Assembly: GCA_028281235.1 (NCBI GenBank)
Contig: JANQKG010000027.1
Coordinates: 124,001 to 188,000, forward strand
Source: Afifellaceae bacterium
GTDB lineage: Bacteria > Pseudomonadota > Alphaproteobacteria > Rhizobiales > Afifellaceae
Reading direction: 5' to 3'
DNA: 64,000 bases
How positions within the stretch are numbered: position 1 is the first letter of the stretch; every line of letters starts with the position of its first letter. Positions 49,490 to 58,538 of the stretch are shown piece after piece. A model generated the notes under the pieces. That model was given only the letters and a program-made list of their open reading frames with translations, ran no database searches and had not been told where the DNA came from. Position numbers and translations under genes: made by a program.

Positions 49490-50686
49490 ATGGCCATGCA
49501 AACCGCCCAAAATCTCTCCAAAGCCGACGTCGCCGCGCTGATCGTCGCCGCCGGGCGCGGCGTCCGCGCCGGCCATGATCTGCCCAAGCAATATGTGACG
49601 CTGGGCGACAGAACCGTATTGCAGCGCACCATCGAGGCGCTTCTGTCCCATCCGCGGGTCAACCTCATTCAGGTGGTGATCGCCGGTGGCGACGAGGCGC
49701 TTTATCGAAGCGCCATTCAGGACGCCCCAAAACTTCTCCCTCCGGTCGCCGGCGGCGCGACCCGGCAGGAATCGGTGAAGAACGGACTGGAAGCGCTAGC
49801 CGGGCACGCGCCACACCTCGTGCTGGTCCACGATGCCGCTCGGCCGTTCGTGACCGCAGACGTGGTGGAGAACGTGATCGTCGGATGTGACGACGACCAT
49901 GGCGCCATTCCCGTGCTACCTGTGACGGAGACGGTGAAGCGCATCGAGGACGGCGTGATCACTGCGACGGTTCCGCGTGACGCGCTCGGCACGGCGCAGA
50001 CGCCGCAGGGCTTCCCCTTTGCCGCCCTCCTCAAAGCGCACCGCGACGCATGGGACGACGGCCTGACGGAGCTGACCGACGACGCCGCAATCTTCGCCCT
50101 CGCCGGCCTGACCGTTCGCGCTGTCGACGGCGACCGCCAGAACATCAAGCTCACCAACCCGGCGGACTTCGCCGCCGCAGAACGGATGCTGACCATGGCC
50201 ATGGAAACCCGCACCGGTCAGGGTTTTGACGTACACACCTTTGGCCCCGGGAATGCTGTTTGGCTCTGCGGCGTGGAGATCCCGCACGACCAGGCCCTCG
50301 TCGGGCATTCCGACGCGGATGTGGGATTGCATGCCCTCACCGACGCGCTGCTCGGCACGATCGGCGACGGCGATATCGGCGAGCATTTCCCCCCATCGGA
50401 CCCGAAGTGGAAGGGCGCTTCGTCTGACCGTTTTCTCGTCGATGCCGTCCGCCGCGTCCAAGACAAGGGCGGCCGCATCGTCAATGTCGACGTGACCTTG
50501 GTCTGTGAAGCACCGCGTATCGGCCCGCACCGCCAAGCCATGCAAGCCCGGATCGCCGCGCTCGCCGGCATTAGCGCAACCCGTGTCGGCGTGAAGGCCA
50601 CGACCAACGAGAAGATGGGTTTTATTGGCCGCGGCGAAGGCATTGTGGCGCTTGCCATCGCCACAGTCGCACTGCCGGTCGAGTGA
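49490..50686 (+). CDS. ispDF: Bifunctional IspD/IspF isoprenoid enzyme
   Basis: This fused enzyme carries out the CDP-ME synthesis and the MECDP cyclisation steps of the methylerythritol phosphate isoprenoid route. The N-terminal half (about residues 1-230) has the nucleotidyltransferase motif ALIVAAGRGVRAGHDLPKQY and VHDAARPFVT; the C-terminal half (about 240-398) has GQGFDVHTFGPG, the zinc-binding SDADVGLHALTDALLG and IGEHFPPSDPKWKGA, and KATTNEKMGFIGRGEG. Fusion of the two is common in alphaproteobacteria. The stop overlaps the start of the next gene. Confidence 0.95.
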   Translation: MAMQTAQNLSKADVAALIVAAGRGVRAGHDLPKQYVTLGDRTVLQRTIEALLSHPRVNLIQVVIAGGDEALYRSAIQDAPKLLPPVAGGATRQESVKNGLEALAGHAPHLVLVHDAARPFVTADVVENVIVGCDDDHGAIPVLPVTETVKRIEDGVITATVPRDALGTAQTPQGFPFAALLKAHRDAWDDGLTELTDDAAIFALAGLTVRAVDGDRQNIKLTNPADFAAAERMLTMAMETRTGQGFDVHTFGPGNAVWLCGVEIPHDQALVGHSDADVGLHALTDALLGTIGDGDIGEHFPPSDPKWKGASSDRFLVDAVRRVQDKGGRIVNVDVTLVCEAPRIGPHRQAMQARIAALAGISATRVGVKATTNEKMGFIGRGEGIVALAIATVALPVE

Positions 50687-51222
50687 TGAGCCGAGGCACA
50701 GCTAAAGAGCACGGCCCCACCGCCCCCTCCTTCGACGCGCTCGTTGCCGAAGCCTCGGCCCTACTTGATGCGTGCCGCAAGAAATCCCTCAAGATCGCCA
50801 CAACGGAATCCTGCACCGGCGGCTTGATCGCCGCGATCCTGACGGAAGTGCCCGGCTCGTCCGACGTGTTCGAGCGCGGCTTCGTCACTTATTCCAACGA
50901 CTCCAAAACGGAGAGCCTCGGCGTGCCGGCTGACCTTATCGAAGCGTATGGCGCCGTCAGCAACGAAGTCGCGGAAGCCATGGCTACCGGAGCGCTTACG
51001 CACTCCCGTGCAGAAATCGCCGTCTCGGTAACCGGCGTTGCCGGCCCCGGCGGTGGCACAGAAAACAAACCGGTCGGTTTGGTGCATATGGCTGCGACAG
51101 ATAGCGCCGGCCACTTGCTCCATCGCGAGCTTCGCACCGGCGACATAGGCCGCAGCGCGATCCGCCGCTTGTCGGTGGCTGAGGCGTTACGCATGCTTCG
51201 CGAACTGGCTGCGCGGTCCTGA
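50686..51222 (+). CDS. pncC: CinA-family nicotinamide-nucleotide amidohydrolase
   Basis: This single-domain CinA C-terminal protein (PncC) deamidates nicotinamide mononucleotide to recycle pyridine nucleotides. Signatures are ATTESCTGGLIAAILTEVPG, GSSDVFERGFVTYSN, NEVAEAMATGAL and VTGVAGPGGGTENKPVGLV, with the Ser of ESCTGG as nucleophile. The N-terminal MoCF-like domain of full CinA is absent. It starts inside the ispDF stop (TGATG). Confidence 0.9.
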   Translation: MSRGTAKEHGPTAPSFDALVAEASALLDACRKKSLKIATTESCTGGLIAAILTEVPGSSDVFERGFVTYSNDSKTESLGVPADLIEAYGAVSNEVAEAMATGALTHSRAEIAVSVTGVAGPGGGTENKPVGLVHMAATDSAGHLLHRELRTGDIGRSAIRRLSVAEALRMLRELAARS

Positions 51223-51237
51223 CCCGGCCCCTTCCTT

Positions 51238-51384
51238 TCGTTTGTCATCCCGGTTCGGCCGAAGGCCGAGACCGGGATCCATGAACATTGTTGGGTCGAG
51301 TCACGCCGGCGTTTCGTCCGTTTGCTCCCATGGTTATAGGTCCCGGACAAGCGCTGACGCGCTTTCCGGGATGACAAACGAGAG
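51238..51384. repeat. Intergenic palindromic repeat, 'gtcatcccgg' family
   Basis: The left arm tcgtttgtcatcccggttcgg and right arm tttccgggatgacaaacgaga are inverted; internal parts include gccgaaggccgagaccggg and aggtcccggacaagcg. It is the same family as the copies at 3464, 4648 and 18328. It follows pncC by 15 bp. Confidence 0.78.
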
Positions 51385-51439
51385 GGAGAGCGAGCCCCCG
51401 CATTTCGCTGACGCTTCATGCGGGTTACGAGATCATCGC

Positions 51440-51481
51440 ACCACGTAGCCCGGATGGAGCAAAGCGCAATCCGGGACAGAC
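51440..51481. repeat. Short repeat 'gtagcccgg...gcaatccggga'
   Basis: The sequence gtagcccggatggagcaaag followed by cgcaatccgggac matches the copy at 18484-18529. It lies between the pncC repeat and the convergent ratA-like gene and could stop transcription from both sides. Confidence 0.65.
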
Positions 51482-51511
51482 AGAGCCGCACTGAATGAAG
51501 GCCGGCTCCAG

Positions 51512-51967
51512 CTAACCCGCCTGCCCGTAGACCTGATCAGCGCGTGTCTCAAAGGCATGCACGAACATGCGGAACGCCCGGTCAAAGACCGCCCCCATCA
51601 GCATCGCCAGCGTCCGGCTGCGGAACTCGTAGGCGATGCGGAAGCTCACCTCACAGCTCCCGTCCGGCAGCGCGCGAAACGCCCAGCGGTTCTCCATGTT
51701 ATGAAACGGCCCGTCCAGATAATCGGCGTCGATGCGAAGTGCCTGGCGGTCGAAGATCACTTTCGACGTGAATGTCTCACGCACCAGCTTGTAGCCGATC
51801 GTCATGTCGGCGACCGCAATGTCCTTGCCGTTCTCAGTGCCGCGCTTGCGCACCGTCAGGCGCTCGCAAAACGGCACGAATTGCGGATAGCGCTCCACGT
51901 CCGCGACAAGGTCGAACATCTCTTCAGGGGAATGCGCGACGCGTCGTGTCGTGCGAAATTCCGGCAC
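51512..51967 (-). CDS. RatA/COQ10-type START-domain protein
   Basis: The 151-residue product has the polyketide-cyclase/START-type fold with SPEEMFDLVADVERYPQFVP near the N-terminus and DYLDGPFHNMENRWAF with the matching Arg/Trp in the middle. In mitochondria COQ10 binds coenzyme Q; RatA was described as a ribosome-association toxin in E. coli, but a quinone-binding role is likely here. It lies 7 bp downstream of lipA in the same strand and is probably cotranscribed. Confidence 0.85.
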   Translation of the reverse strand: MPEFRTTRRVAHSPEEMFDLVADVERYPQFVPFCERLTVRKRGTENGKDIAVADMTIGYKLVRETFTSKVIFDRQALRIDADYLDGPFHNMENRWAFRALPDGSCEVSFRIAYEFRSRTLAMLMGAVFDRAFRMFVHAFETRADQVYGQAG

Positions 51968-51974
51968 CGGAAGA

Positions 51975-52940
51975 TTAGTGACGCGCGGCGCGGGCCGCCT
52001 TCAGCCGCGCGAAATCCTCGCCCGCATGATGTGACGACCGGGTCAGCGGGCTGGCGGACACCAGGTGAAAACCCTTGGCGTAAGCAATGGTCTCGTAGGA
52101 GCGGAACGCCTCCGGCGTGACGAATTCCTCCACCGGATGATGCTTGCGCGTCGGCTGCAGATATTGGCCGATCGTCAGGAAATCGACATCGGCGGCGCGC
52201 AAATCGTCCATCACCTGCAGCACTTCATTGCGGCTCTCGCCGAGCCCGACCATCATGCCTGACTTGGTGAAGATTTGCGGGTCAAGCTCCTTCGCATGCT
52301 GCAAGAGCCGGATGGAGTGGAAGTAGCGGGCGCCGGGGCGAACCGTTAGGTAAAGCGAAGGAACGGTCTCAAGGTTGTGGTTGAAGACGTCTGGCCGCGC
52401 CTCCGCCACGATCTCCAGTGCACCGTCCTTGCGCAAAAAGTCCGGCGTGAGCACTTCGATTGTCGTGTCGGGCGAGCCGTCGCGGATAGCGCGAATGACG
52501 GCGGCGAAATGGCCAGCGCCGCCATCGGCCAGGTCGTCGCGGTCAACGGAGGTCACCACGACGTGGTTCAGCCCCATCTTGGCGACGGCATTCGCCACGC
52601 GCTCCGGCTCTTCGGGATCGACGGCGCCGGGAATGCCGGTCTTCACATTGCAGAAGGCGCAAGCGCGCGTGCACGTGTCGCCGAGGATCATGAAAGAGGC
52701 GTGCTTCTTCGACCAGCACTCCCCGACATTGGGGCAGCTCGCCTCCTCGCACACGGTGACGAGCTTGTTCTCCCGGACAATGTCGCGCGTCTCCGCCCAC
52801 ACCGGCGAGCCCGGCGCACGCACGCGAATCCAGTCCGGCTTGCGCAGCACCGGACTGTCCGGGCGATGCGCCTTTTCCGGATGGCGCGGGCGGGCATCAT
52901 TGCCTGCCGGCCGTTCAAGGGTGTTGATGAGCGTGACCAA
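51975..52940 (-). CDS. lipA: Lipoyl synthase
   Basis: LipA is a radical-SAM enzyme that inserts two sulfurs into octanoyl groups on lipoyl domains. The auxiliary cluster Cys are in [17 protein letters not shown] and the radical-SAM CxxxCxxC in [15 protein letters not shown], with [18 protein letters not shown] and [11 protein letters not shown] following. Length 321 is normal. The start is TTG at 52940; [11 protein letters not shown] matches relatives and no ATG or GTG fits better. lpd lies nearby. Confidence 0.95.
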   Translation of the reverse strand: MVTLINTLERPAGNDARPRHPEKAHRPDSPVLRKPDWIRVRAPGSPVWAETRDIVRENKLVTVCEEASCPNVGECWSKKHASFMILGDTCTRACAFCNVKTGIPGAVDPEEPERVANAVAKMGLNHVVVTSVDRDDLADGGAGHFAAVIRAIRDGSPDTTIEVLTPDFLRKDGALEIVAEARPDVFNHNLETVPSLYLTVRPGARYFHSIRLLQHAKELDPQIFTKSGMMVGLGESRNEVLQVMDDLRAADVDFLTIGQYLQPTRKHHPVEEFVTPEAFRSYETIAYAKGFHLVSASPLTRSSHHAGEDFARLKAARAARH

Positions 52941-52963
52941 GATTGACTTTCGCTAGACGCGCC

Positions 52964-53212
52964 TCACCTGCGGCTGCGGATCATGCGCCATCCATAGATC
53001 AGGACGCAGGCGCCAACGACTGCGACGATGAGCTGAGGAATCCATCCTCCCGATGGAACGATGTTCAAAACGCCCAAGATCGCGTTCGCCACAACTGACC
53101 CGGCGATACCGAGGCCAATGTTCCCGATCAGGCCCATATCGCTCTTCATTACCTTCTCGGCGATCCAGCCTGCGAGACCACCGATTACAATCCAATATAA
53201 AACGCTCAGCAT
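52964..53212 (-). CDS. GlsB/YeaQ/YmgE-family stress-response membrane protein
   Basis: An 82-residue protein with three short hydrophobic helices; ending VLIYGWRMIRSRR and containing WIVIGGLAGWIAEKVMKSDM and IGNIGLGIAGSVVANAILG, the pattern of the transglycosylase-associated (GlsB/YeaQ/YmgE) family. The start ATG 53212 follows GGAGGCAGAA, a strong ribosome binding site. It probably resides in the inner membrane; function is unclear. Confidence 0.87.
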   Translation of the reverse strand: MLSVLYWIVIGGLAGWIAEKVMKSDMGLIGNIGLGIAGSVVANAILGVLNIVPSGGWIPQLIVAVVGACVLIYGWRMIRSRR

Positions 53213-53334
53213 TTCTGCCTCCGTCCGCACAAATGGCGTTCCGTAACACCATACACATAGCAGCCCATCGCGCTAAAGCGGATTGTATTCGTAGTCGGTA
53301 AGCACGCCGCGATAGGCACTCATTTCCGCAATGA

Positions 53335-53676
53335 TCAAGGGTTGATCACGAGCGAGCCGGCCCCGAGCTGCGCCGCGAGCAGGTTATTGTGCTGGCGTAC
53401 CCAACTCGGAATAAGAAATGCATCAACGATGACCCAAACAACGACGCCGGCCAAAAGCGCAAAGCCAACGACCACCGCAGTAGAAATCCAGCCGATTATC
53501 CAAAGCAACAAAATCGCGATCGCACTTCCAGTTCGCTTCAAATAGAAACGATGTCCGCCAAAGACACCAAGAAAGAACCACAAAAGATAACTTACCCCAA
53601 CTGACTTCTTGTTCGCTTCGAACATCATCATCGCTTGAGCATCACCGCTCACGCGACCCTTGTTTTCATCGACCAT
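53335..53676 (-). CDS. TM2-domain membrane protein
   Basis: The 113-residue protein has VSYLLWFFLGVFGGHRFYL, where FLGVFGGHRFYL is the TM2-domain signature, then a second helix VVVGFALLAGVVVWVIVDAF and a short C-terminal domain. AAGGAG lies upstream of ATG 53676, which I preferred to the longer frame. Function is unknown. It stands alone between GlsB and lpd. Confidence 0.85.
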   Translation of the reverse strand: MVDENKGRVSGDAQAMMMFEANKKSVGVSYLLWFFLGVFGGHRFYLKRTGSAIAILLLWIIGWISTAVVVGFALLAGVVVWVIVDAFLIPSWVRQHNNLLAAQLGAGSLVINP

Positions 53677-53726
53677 TGCCTGCTCCTTATGCTGCCGCTG
53701 CAGGCTAATCGCGGGTTCCAGACTAC

Positions 53727-55142
53727 TCAAACGTGTATAACCCTACCATAGGCGTCAAGCACACTCTCATGCATCGTTTCGGAGATGGTGGGGTGTGGGA
53801 AAACGCTGTCGATCAGCTCCTGCTCCGTCGTCTCCAGGTTCATGGCCACCACGAAGCCCTGGATCAGCTCCGTCACCTCTGCACCGACCATATGGGCGCC
53901 CAGAAGCTGGCCAGTCTTGGCATCGAAGACAGTCTTCACCAGCCCGTCCGGCTCGCCGAGCGCCACCGCCTTGCCGTTCCCCATGAAGGGGAAGCGCCCG
54001 ACCTTTAGCGCGTGCCCTGCTTCCTTGGCTTTGGCCTCCGTCAGCCCCACGGAGGCGATCTGCGGATTGCAATAGGTGCAGCCGGGAATCTTCAGCTTGT
54101 CCATGGCGTGCGGGTTCTTGCCGGCAATCGCCTCCACGCAGACCACGCCTTCATGCTCTGCCTTGTGGGCGAGCATCGGCGGCCCCGCCACGTCGCCGAT
54201 GGCATAGACTCCATCGACGTTTGTGCGGCCCAGTCCGTCCGCAACCACGATGCCGCGATCGGTCTTCACGCCGAGCGCCTCCAGGCCGAGGCCCTCAATG
54301 TTGCCGACCACGCCGACGGCGGAGATGACGCGATCGACTTTCAGCGTTTCCGTCTTCCCGCCTTTCAGCTCGATCGTCGCAGTGACATCGTCCTTGCCCT
54401 TGTCGAGCTTGGTCACCTTCGCCTCGGTATGGATTGTGATGCCCGCCTTCTCGAAGCGCTTGCGCGCATGCGCAGCGATCTCATCGTCCTCCACCGGCAG
54501 GATCTGGGGCAGGATCTCCACGACCGTGACCTCCGCGCCGAGCGTGGCAAAGAAGGACGCGAACTCCACGCCGATCGCACCGGAACCCACCACAAGCAGC
54601 GATTTCGGCATATTGGGCGGAACCATGGCCTCAAAGTAGGTCCACACGAGCGTTCCGTCCGGCTCCAGGCCCGGCAGCTCCCGCGGCCGTGCGCCCGTGG
54701 CGATGATGATGTGCTTGGCGGAATACTCGCCTGCGCCGAGCGTACCCTTCGGCGCATCCTCCGCAGCCTCGACGAGCACCTTGCCCTTGCCGGCAAGCTT
54801 GGCGGCGCCCCAGATCACGTCCACCTTGTTCTTCTTCAGAAGAAAGCCGACGCCCTGGCTCATCCGCCCGGCAATGCCGCGCGAGCGCTTCACGACCGCG
54901 CCGATGTCGAAGCCGACATTCTCCGCCGACAGGCCGTATTCCTTGGCGTGCAGCATGGCGTGATAGATGTCGGCGGAGCGCAGCAGCGCCTTGGTCGGGA
55001 TACAGCCCCAGTTCGGGCAGACGCCGCCGATATAGGAGCGCTCCACCACCGCCGCCTTCAGGCCAAGCTGCGCTGCGCGGATCGCTGCTACGTAGCCGCC
55101 CGGCCCCGATCCGATAATGATCACGTCGTAGCTGGTCGCCAT
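53727..55142 (-). CDS. lpdA: Dihydrolipoamide dehydrogenase (E3)
   Basis: E3 reoxidises dihydrolipoyl groups in 2-oxoacid dehydrogenase complexes with FAD and NAD+. The N-terminus SYDVIIIGSGPGGYVAAIRA is the FAD motif, the redox Cys pair is in YIGGVCPNWGCIPTKAL, the NAD fold has LVVGSGAIGVEFASFFATLG, and the C-terminal HxxxE is HPTISETMHE. ATG 55142 gives 471 residues; the frame runs further upstream without homology. No E1 or E2 gene is adjacent here. Confidence 0.95.
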   Translation of the reverse strand: MATSYDVIIIGSGPGGYVAAIRAAQLGLKAAVVERSYIGGVCPNWGCIPTKALLRSADIYHAMLHAKEYGLSAENVGFDIGAVVKRSRGIAGRMSQGVGFLLKKNKVDVIWGAAKLAGKGKVLVEAAEDAPKGTLGAGEYSAKHIIIATGARPRELPGLEPDGTLVWTYFEAMVPPNMPKSLLVVGSGAIGVEFASFFATLGAEVTVVEILPQILPVEDDEIAAHARKRFEKAGITIHTEAKVTKLDKGKDDVTATIELKGGKTETLKVDRVISAVGVVGNIEGLGLEALGVKTDRGIVVADGLGRTNVDGVYAIGDVAGPPMLAHKAEHEGVVCVEAIAGKNPHAMDKLKIPGCTYCNPQIASVGLTEAKAKEAGHALKVGRFPFMGNGKAVALGEPDGLVKTVFDAKTGQLLGAHMVGAEVTELIQGFVVAMNLETTEQELIDSVFPHPTISETMHESVLDAYGRVIHV

Positions 55143-55287
55143 GCTCGTTTCCTGAGGAGATATTGCCGTTTCCGGCTCTTCTGCCTTCACATAGCGGCTC
55201 AGACCGGGCGGCGCCACCGGCGGCGGCGGGGATCAGGCATGCATTGCCAGGCGAACCAGCGCAAACGCTTGGGATCGCGCCGAGTAT

Positions 55288-55311
55288 GGGCGGCGGGGTC
55301 GCCCGCCGCCC
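55288..55311. terminator. GC-rich hairpin downstream of the sulfhydrylase gene
   Basis: The arms GGGCGGCGGG and CCCGCCGCCC form a perfect 10-bp stem with a 4-base loop, 25 bp beyond the minus-strand stop at 55336. No T-run follows, so this is a probable rather than a classical terminator. The remaining 145 bp to lpdA show nothing else. Confidence 0.5.
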
Positions 55312-55335
55312 AACAATCCCCGCCGCAGCGGCAGA

Positions 55336-56619
55336 TCAGGCCTTCAGCGCCTGGTCGAGATCGGCGATGATGTCTTCCACATCCTCCAGGCCAACGGAGA
55401 GCCGCACCACTTCGGGGCCGGCTCCGGAGGCGGCCTTGGCGTCGTCGGTGAGCTGGCTGTGCGTTGTGGATGATGGGTGGATGATGAGCGAGCGCGTGTC
55501 GCCGATATTCGCCAGATGCGAGAAGAGCTCCACGCTCTCCACGATCTTGACGCCCGCTTCGTGGCCGCCCCTCACGCCGAAGGTGAGCACCGCGCCCGCC
55601 CCCTTTGGTGAATAACGCTTGGCCAGATTGTGATAGCGGTCGCCCGGCAGGCCGGCATAGCTGACCCACGTCACTTCATCATGCTGCGTCAGCCATTCCG
55701 CGACCGCCAGCGCATTGTCTGAGTGGCGCTGCATGCGGAGCGGCAGCGTCTCAATGCCGGTGAGGAAGAGGAACGCATTGAACGGCGCCATCGCGGGACC
55801 GAGGTCGCGGAGCCCGAGGACGCGGCAGGCGATGGCGAAAGCGAAATTGCCGAACGTCTCGTGCAGCTTGATGCCGTGATATTCCGGCCGCGGCTCTGAG
55901 AGGAGCGGAAAGCGCCCCTCCGCCGACCAGTTGAACGTGCCGCCGTCAACAATGATCCCACCGATCGAATTGCCGTGGCCGCCCATGAATTTGGTGAGCG
56001 AGTGCACGACGACATCCGCGCCATGCTCAAACGGACGGCAGAGATAGGGCGTCGCCAGCGTATTGTCGACGATCAGCGGCACACCCGCTTTCTTCGCGAT
56101 CTCCGAGATGGCAGCAATATCGGTCACGATGCCGCCCGGATTGGCGATCGATTCAATGAAGATCGCCTTGGTGCGCGGCGACACGGCCGCCTCGAACGTG
56201 GAGAGGTCGTCGGTGTCGGCCCACACAACGTTCCAGCCGAAGCTCTTGAACGAGTGCCCCATCTGATTGATGGAGCCGCCATAAAGCTTCTTGGCTGCGA
56301 TGATTTCATCGCCCGGTTGGCAGAGCGTGTGGAACACGATCGCCTGCGCCGCATGGCCGGATGCGACCGCAAGCGCGGCCGTTCCCCCTTCAAGTGCTGC
56401 GACGCGCTCCTCCAGCACCGCCTGCGTGGGGTTCATGATGCGGGTGTAGATGTTGCCGAAGGCCTGGAGCCCGAAGAGCGAGGCGGCATGCTCCGCGTTG
56501 TCGAAGACATAGGATGTCGTCTGATAGATCGGCGTGGCGCGCGCGCCGGTCGCCGGATCCGGCTTGGCGCCGGCGTGGATGGCAAGCGTGTTGAAGCCAG
56601 GTGTGCGCTCTTCGGCCAT
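55336..56619 (-). CDS. metY: O-acetylhomoserine sulfhydrylase (aminocarboxypropyltransferase)
   Basis: This PLP enzyme makes homocysteine (or methionine directly) from O-acetylhomoserine and sulfide. The N-terminus [20 protein letters not shown] and the long insert compared with cystathionine gamma-synthases are typical of Met[21 protein letters not shown] and the PLP Lys in [12 protein letters not shown] are visible, with [14 protein letters not shown] at the C-terminus. Length 427 matches. The upstream region is only 31 bp before a palindrome pair; no SAM riboswitch is apparent there. Confidence 0.92.
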   Translation of the reverse strand: MAEERTPGFNTLAIHAGAKPDPATGARATPIYQTTSYVFDNAEHAASLFGLQAFGNIYTRIMNPTQAVLEERVAALEGGTAALAVASGHAAQAIVFHTLCQPGDEIIAAKKLYGGSINQMGHSFKSFGWNVVWADTDDLSTFEAAVSPRTKAIFIESIANPGGIVTDIAAISEIAKKAGVPLIVDNTLATPYLCRPFEHGADVVVHSLTKFMGGHGNSIGGIIVDGGTFNWSAEGRFPLLSEPRPEYHGIKLHETFGNFAFAIACRVLGLRDLGPAMAPFNAFLFLTGIETLPLRMQRHSDNALAVAEWLTQHDEVTWVSYAGLPGDRYHNLAKRYSPKGAGAVLTFGVRGGHEAGVKIVESVELFSHLANIGDTRSLIIHPSSTTHSQLTDDAKAASGAGPEVVRLSVGLEDVEDIIADLDQALKA

Positions 56620-56650
56620 ACTCGTCCCTCCCGTCCCGATGGCAGTCCGT

Positions 56651-56727
56651 TAGTGTGGTGGATTTGAAGTTCCTATCATCGTTTCCGACAGTTTCTTCAT
56701 AGGAACTTCAAATCCTAAAACCACACG
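56651..56727. repeat. CTAG-type palindrome, first of a pair
   Basis: The left arm tagtgtggtggatttgaag...ttcctatcat is inverse to tcataggaacttcaaatcctaaaaccacac. It is nearly identical to the element at 14787-14863. A 16-bp spacer separates it from its partner at 56744. It lies upstream of metY. Confidence 0.87.
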
Positions 56728-56743
56728 TCATTCGATGATTCCC

Positions 56744-56818
56744 TTGTGTCCTTTTCGAATCTGAATTTCGTTCGGACCAGATTGCAAAGTGATGCGAACT
56801 TCAGATTCGGGACACAAG
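56744..56818. repeat. CTAG-type palindrome, second of a pair
   Basis: The arms ttgtgtcc...gaatctgaatttcg and cgaacttcagattcgggacacaag are inverted. It corresponds to the element at 14877-14952 and keeps the same order and spacing relative to its partner. The ends are TTGTG/CACAA here instead of TAGTG/CACTA. Confidence 0.85.
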
Positions 56819-56883
56819 GGCTTAGCCCATCGCCAGCCCGGCGCAAAGGCATGGCGTTGCCGGCATCGGCCCGCTGAGAGAAC

Positions 56884-57417
56884 CTACGTGCCCGGCAGGC
56901 CGCGATGCTGGAAGCCGGGCCGCAGCACCGGCTTCTTCGACGACAACACGCGGGAGTTGACGCCGCTCCAGCTGATCTCGCCGGAGAGCCGGCCGTACTC
57001 GATCTTGGGGCAGCGGTTCATGACCACCGTCAGGCCGGCCGCTTCTGCCCGGGCCGCGGCATCGTCGTGACGGATGCCGAGCTGCATCCAGATGACCTTG
57101 GGGCGCGGCACAAGCGCTAGCGCCTCTTCAACAATGCCCGGGACGTGCTCGGGCCCGCGAAAAATATCGACCATGTCGATCGGCTCCGGCACGTCGGCGA
57201 GCGTCGCATAGACTTTTCGGCCGAGCACCGTCTCGCCGCCATGTCCTGGATTGATCGGGAAGACGTCATAGCCCTTATCGGTGAGATAGCGCACGACGAA
57301 ATAGCTTGGCCGCACGTCCTTCAGGCTTGCCCCGACAACGGCGATGGAACGCACGCTCCTGAGGATTGCGCTGATCTCGGCGTCGGAATAGGTACGCTGG
57401 CTCACGGGCCCGGCCAT
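56884..57417 (-). CDS. CoA-binding domain protein
   Basis: The 177-residue protein has RSIAVVGASLKDVRPSYFVV, YDVFPINPG, VDIFRGPEHVPGIVEEAL and VIWMQLGIRHDDAAARAEAA and VVMNRCPKIEY, the CoA_binding (YccU-like) family pattern. Such proteins bind CoA through a Rossmann-like fold; the exact function is unknown. The gene overlaps the enoyl-CoA hydratase-like gene by 16 bp, so they share an operon. Confidence 0.88.
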   Translation of the reverse strand: MAGPVSQRTYSDAEISAILRSVRSIAVVGASLKDVRPSYFVVRYLTDKGYDVFPINPGHGGETVLGRKVYATLADVPEPIDMVDIFRGPEHVPGIVEEALALVPRPKVIWMQLGIRHDDAAARAEAAGLTVVMNRCPKIEYGRLSGEISWSGVNSRVLSSKKPVLRPGFQHRGLPGT

Positions 57418-58217
57418 CGCGGCTTGCGTTTTTCAACAAAGGCGCCGATGCCCTCCTCTGCCTCCGCCGCAAGCATGTTCTCCGTCATGACGCGCGCGGT
57501 GTAGGCGTAGGCCTCGGCAAGCGGCATCTCCGCCTGGGCGTAGAAGGCCTCCTTGCCGATCTTCACGATTGCGGCCGGTTTGGAGGCGATGAGCTGTGCC
57601 ATCTCACGCGTCACAATCTCCAATTCAGCCGCCGGGACGACGCGGTTGACCAGCCCCATCTCATAGGCGCGGGCGGCGGAAATCGGCTCCCCGCCCAACA
57701 GCATCTCCATGGCGTGCTTGCGGTGCACTTTCCGAGAGAGGGGCACCATGGGCATGGAGCAAAAGAGCCCGATATCGACGCCGGGCGTTTGGAAGCGTGC
57801 GTCTTGGCTCGCCACGACGAGATCGCAGTTTGCCACAAGCTGACAGCCCGCGGCCGTGGCGATCCCCGCCACCTCGGCGATAACCGGCTTCGGCAGGTGC
57901 ACGATTGCCTGCATCAGCGCTCCGCAGCGCGCCATGAGTTGTTCGTAGAACGCCCGCCCGCGATCGGGATCGTTGCGATGGGCTGTGATCTCCTTCAAAT
58001 CGTGCCCGGCGGAGAAGATGCGCGTTGCGCCCGCGATGACCACAACTCGCGTGTCGCGATCGGACGAAGCGTCTTCCACTGCGCCGACCAGCGCTTCGAG
58101 CATGGCAAGCGACAGCGCATTGGCCGGCGGGTTGGAAAGCGTGATCCGGCGCACGCCCGCGTCGACAGTCGCATCCACCAGCGCAGGCGACAGGTCTGCT
58201 TGCTCTGCGATGCTCAT
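57402..58217 (-). CDS. Enoyl-CoA hydratase/isomerase-family protein, ECHDC3-like
   Basis: A crotonase-fold protein with the oxyanion-hole segments IFSAGHDLKEITAHR and VAGIATAAGCQLVANCD and then TPGVDIGLFCSMPMVPLSR, a stretch typical of the ECHDC3 subgroup. The substrate is not fixed; the usual pair of catalytic Glu of true hydratases is not evident. The preferred start is ATG 58217, with GGGAG upstream at good distance; the frame extends to 58253. It precedes the CoA-binding gene with overlap. Confidence 0.87.
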   Translation of the reverse strand: MSIAEQADLSPALVDATVDAGVRRITLSNPPANALSLAMLEALVGAVEDASSDRDTRVVVIAGATRIFSAGHDLKEITAHRNDPDRGRAFYEQLMARCGALMQAIVHLPKPVIAEVAGIATAAGCQLVANCDLVVASQDARFQTPGVDIGLFCSMPMVPLSRKVHRKHAMEMLLGGEPISAARAYEMGLVNRVVPAAELEIVTREMAQLIASKPAAIVKIGKEAFYAQAEMPLAEAYAYTARVMTENMLAAEAEEGIGAFVEKRKPRWPGP

Positions 58218-58261
58218 CTCTACTCCCTGCATCGTCATGGCACTCGTGCCCAATCAGCTAA

Positions 58262-58307
58262 AGGACGATCCGAAAAGTGGGAACCGGTTTTCGGACAAAT
58301 CGTGCGC
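58262..58307. repeat. Palindrome 'gatccgaaaagtggg...ccggttttcgga'
   Basis: The sequence gatccgaaaagtgggaaccg followed by gttttcggacaaatcgtgc is a degenerate palindrome of a family widespread in Hyphomicrobiales. A perfect copy is at 62360-62404. It lies upstream of the hydratase-like gene, before the rplM promoter. Confidence 0.75.
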
Positions 58308-58457
58308 CAGGGGGAAAGAGGCGCGCGGTATCAAGCAAGCCCGTGCCCGCCGATCCGCTTTGTCGCAACCCTCTCAGCATTCGACGTCGCCGTTCCTGGT
58401 ATCATATTACCGTCCTCTTAATATTCTGATTTCATGGTGATTTCCCGCCGAACAGCC

Positions 58458-58486
58458 TTGACAAAGACAGAGTGCTCATCCTATCT
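58458..58486 (+). promoter_or_regulatory. Probable sigma-70 promoter of rplM-rpsI
   Basis: TTGACA at 58458 is a perfect -35 box, followed after exactly 17 bp by CTATCT at 58481. Transcription would start near 58493, giving a leader of about 46 bases before the rplM ATG at 58539. The region upstream to 58308 shows no gene. Confidence 0.8.
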
Positions 58487-58496
58487 GCCCGCCATC

Positions 58497-58517
58497 AGCG
58501 GCCCGCTTTGGGCCGCT
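58497..58517 (+). promoter_or_regulatory. Leader hairpin before rplM
   Basis: The arms AGCGGCCC and GGGCCGCT form an 8-bp perfect stem with loop GCTTT, close to the predicted transcript start and followed by TCATCTTT. It looks like a short attenuator or a protein-binding hairpin, perhaps for feedback by L13 or S9; this is inference. Confidence 0.5.
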
Positions 58518-58538
58518 TCATCTTTCCGGAAGAAACGC

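Noticed and set aside
54012-55370. 452-residue plus-strand frame opposite lpdA
   Set aside because: A shadow frame of the lpdA gene on the minus strand, His/Arg-rich with no domain.
56620-56883. SAM riboswitch upstream of metY
   Set aside because: Only 31 bp separate the gene from a palindrome pair and no SAM-II-like pseudoknot could be drawn; the region is explained by the repeats.
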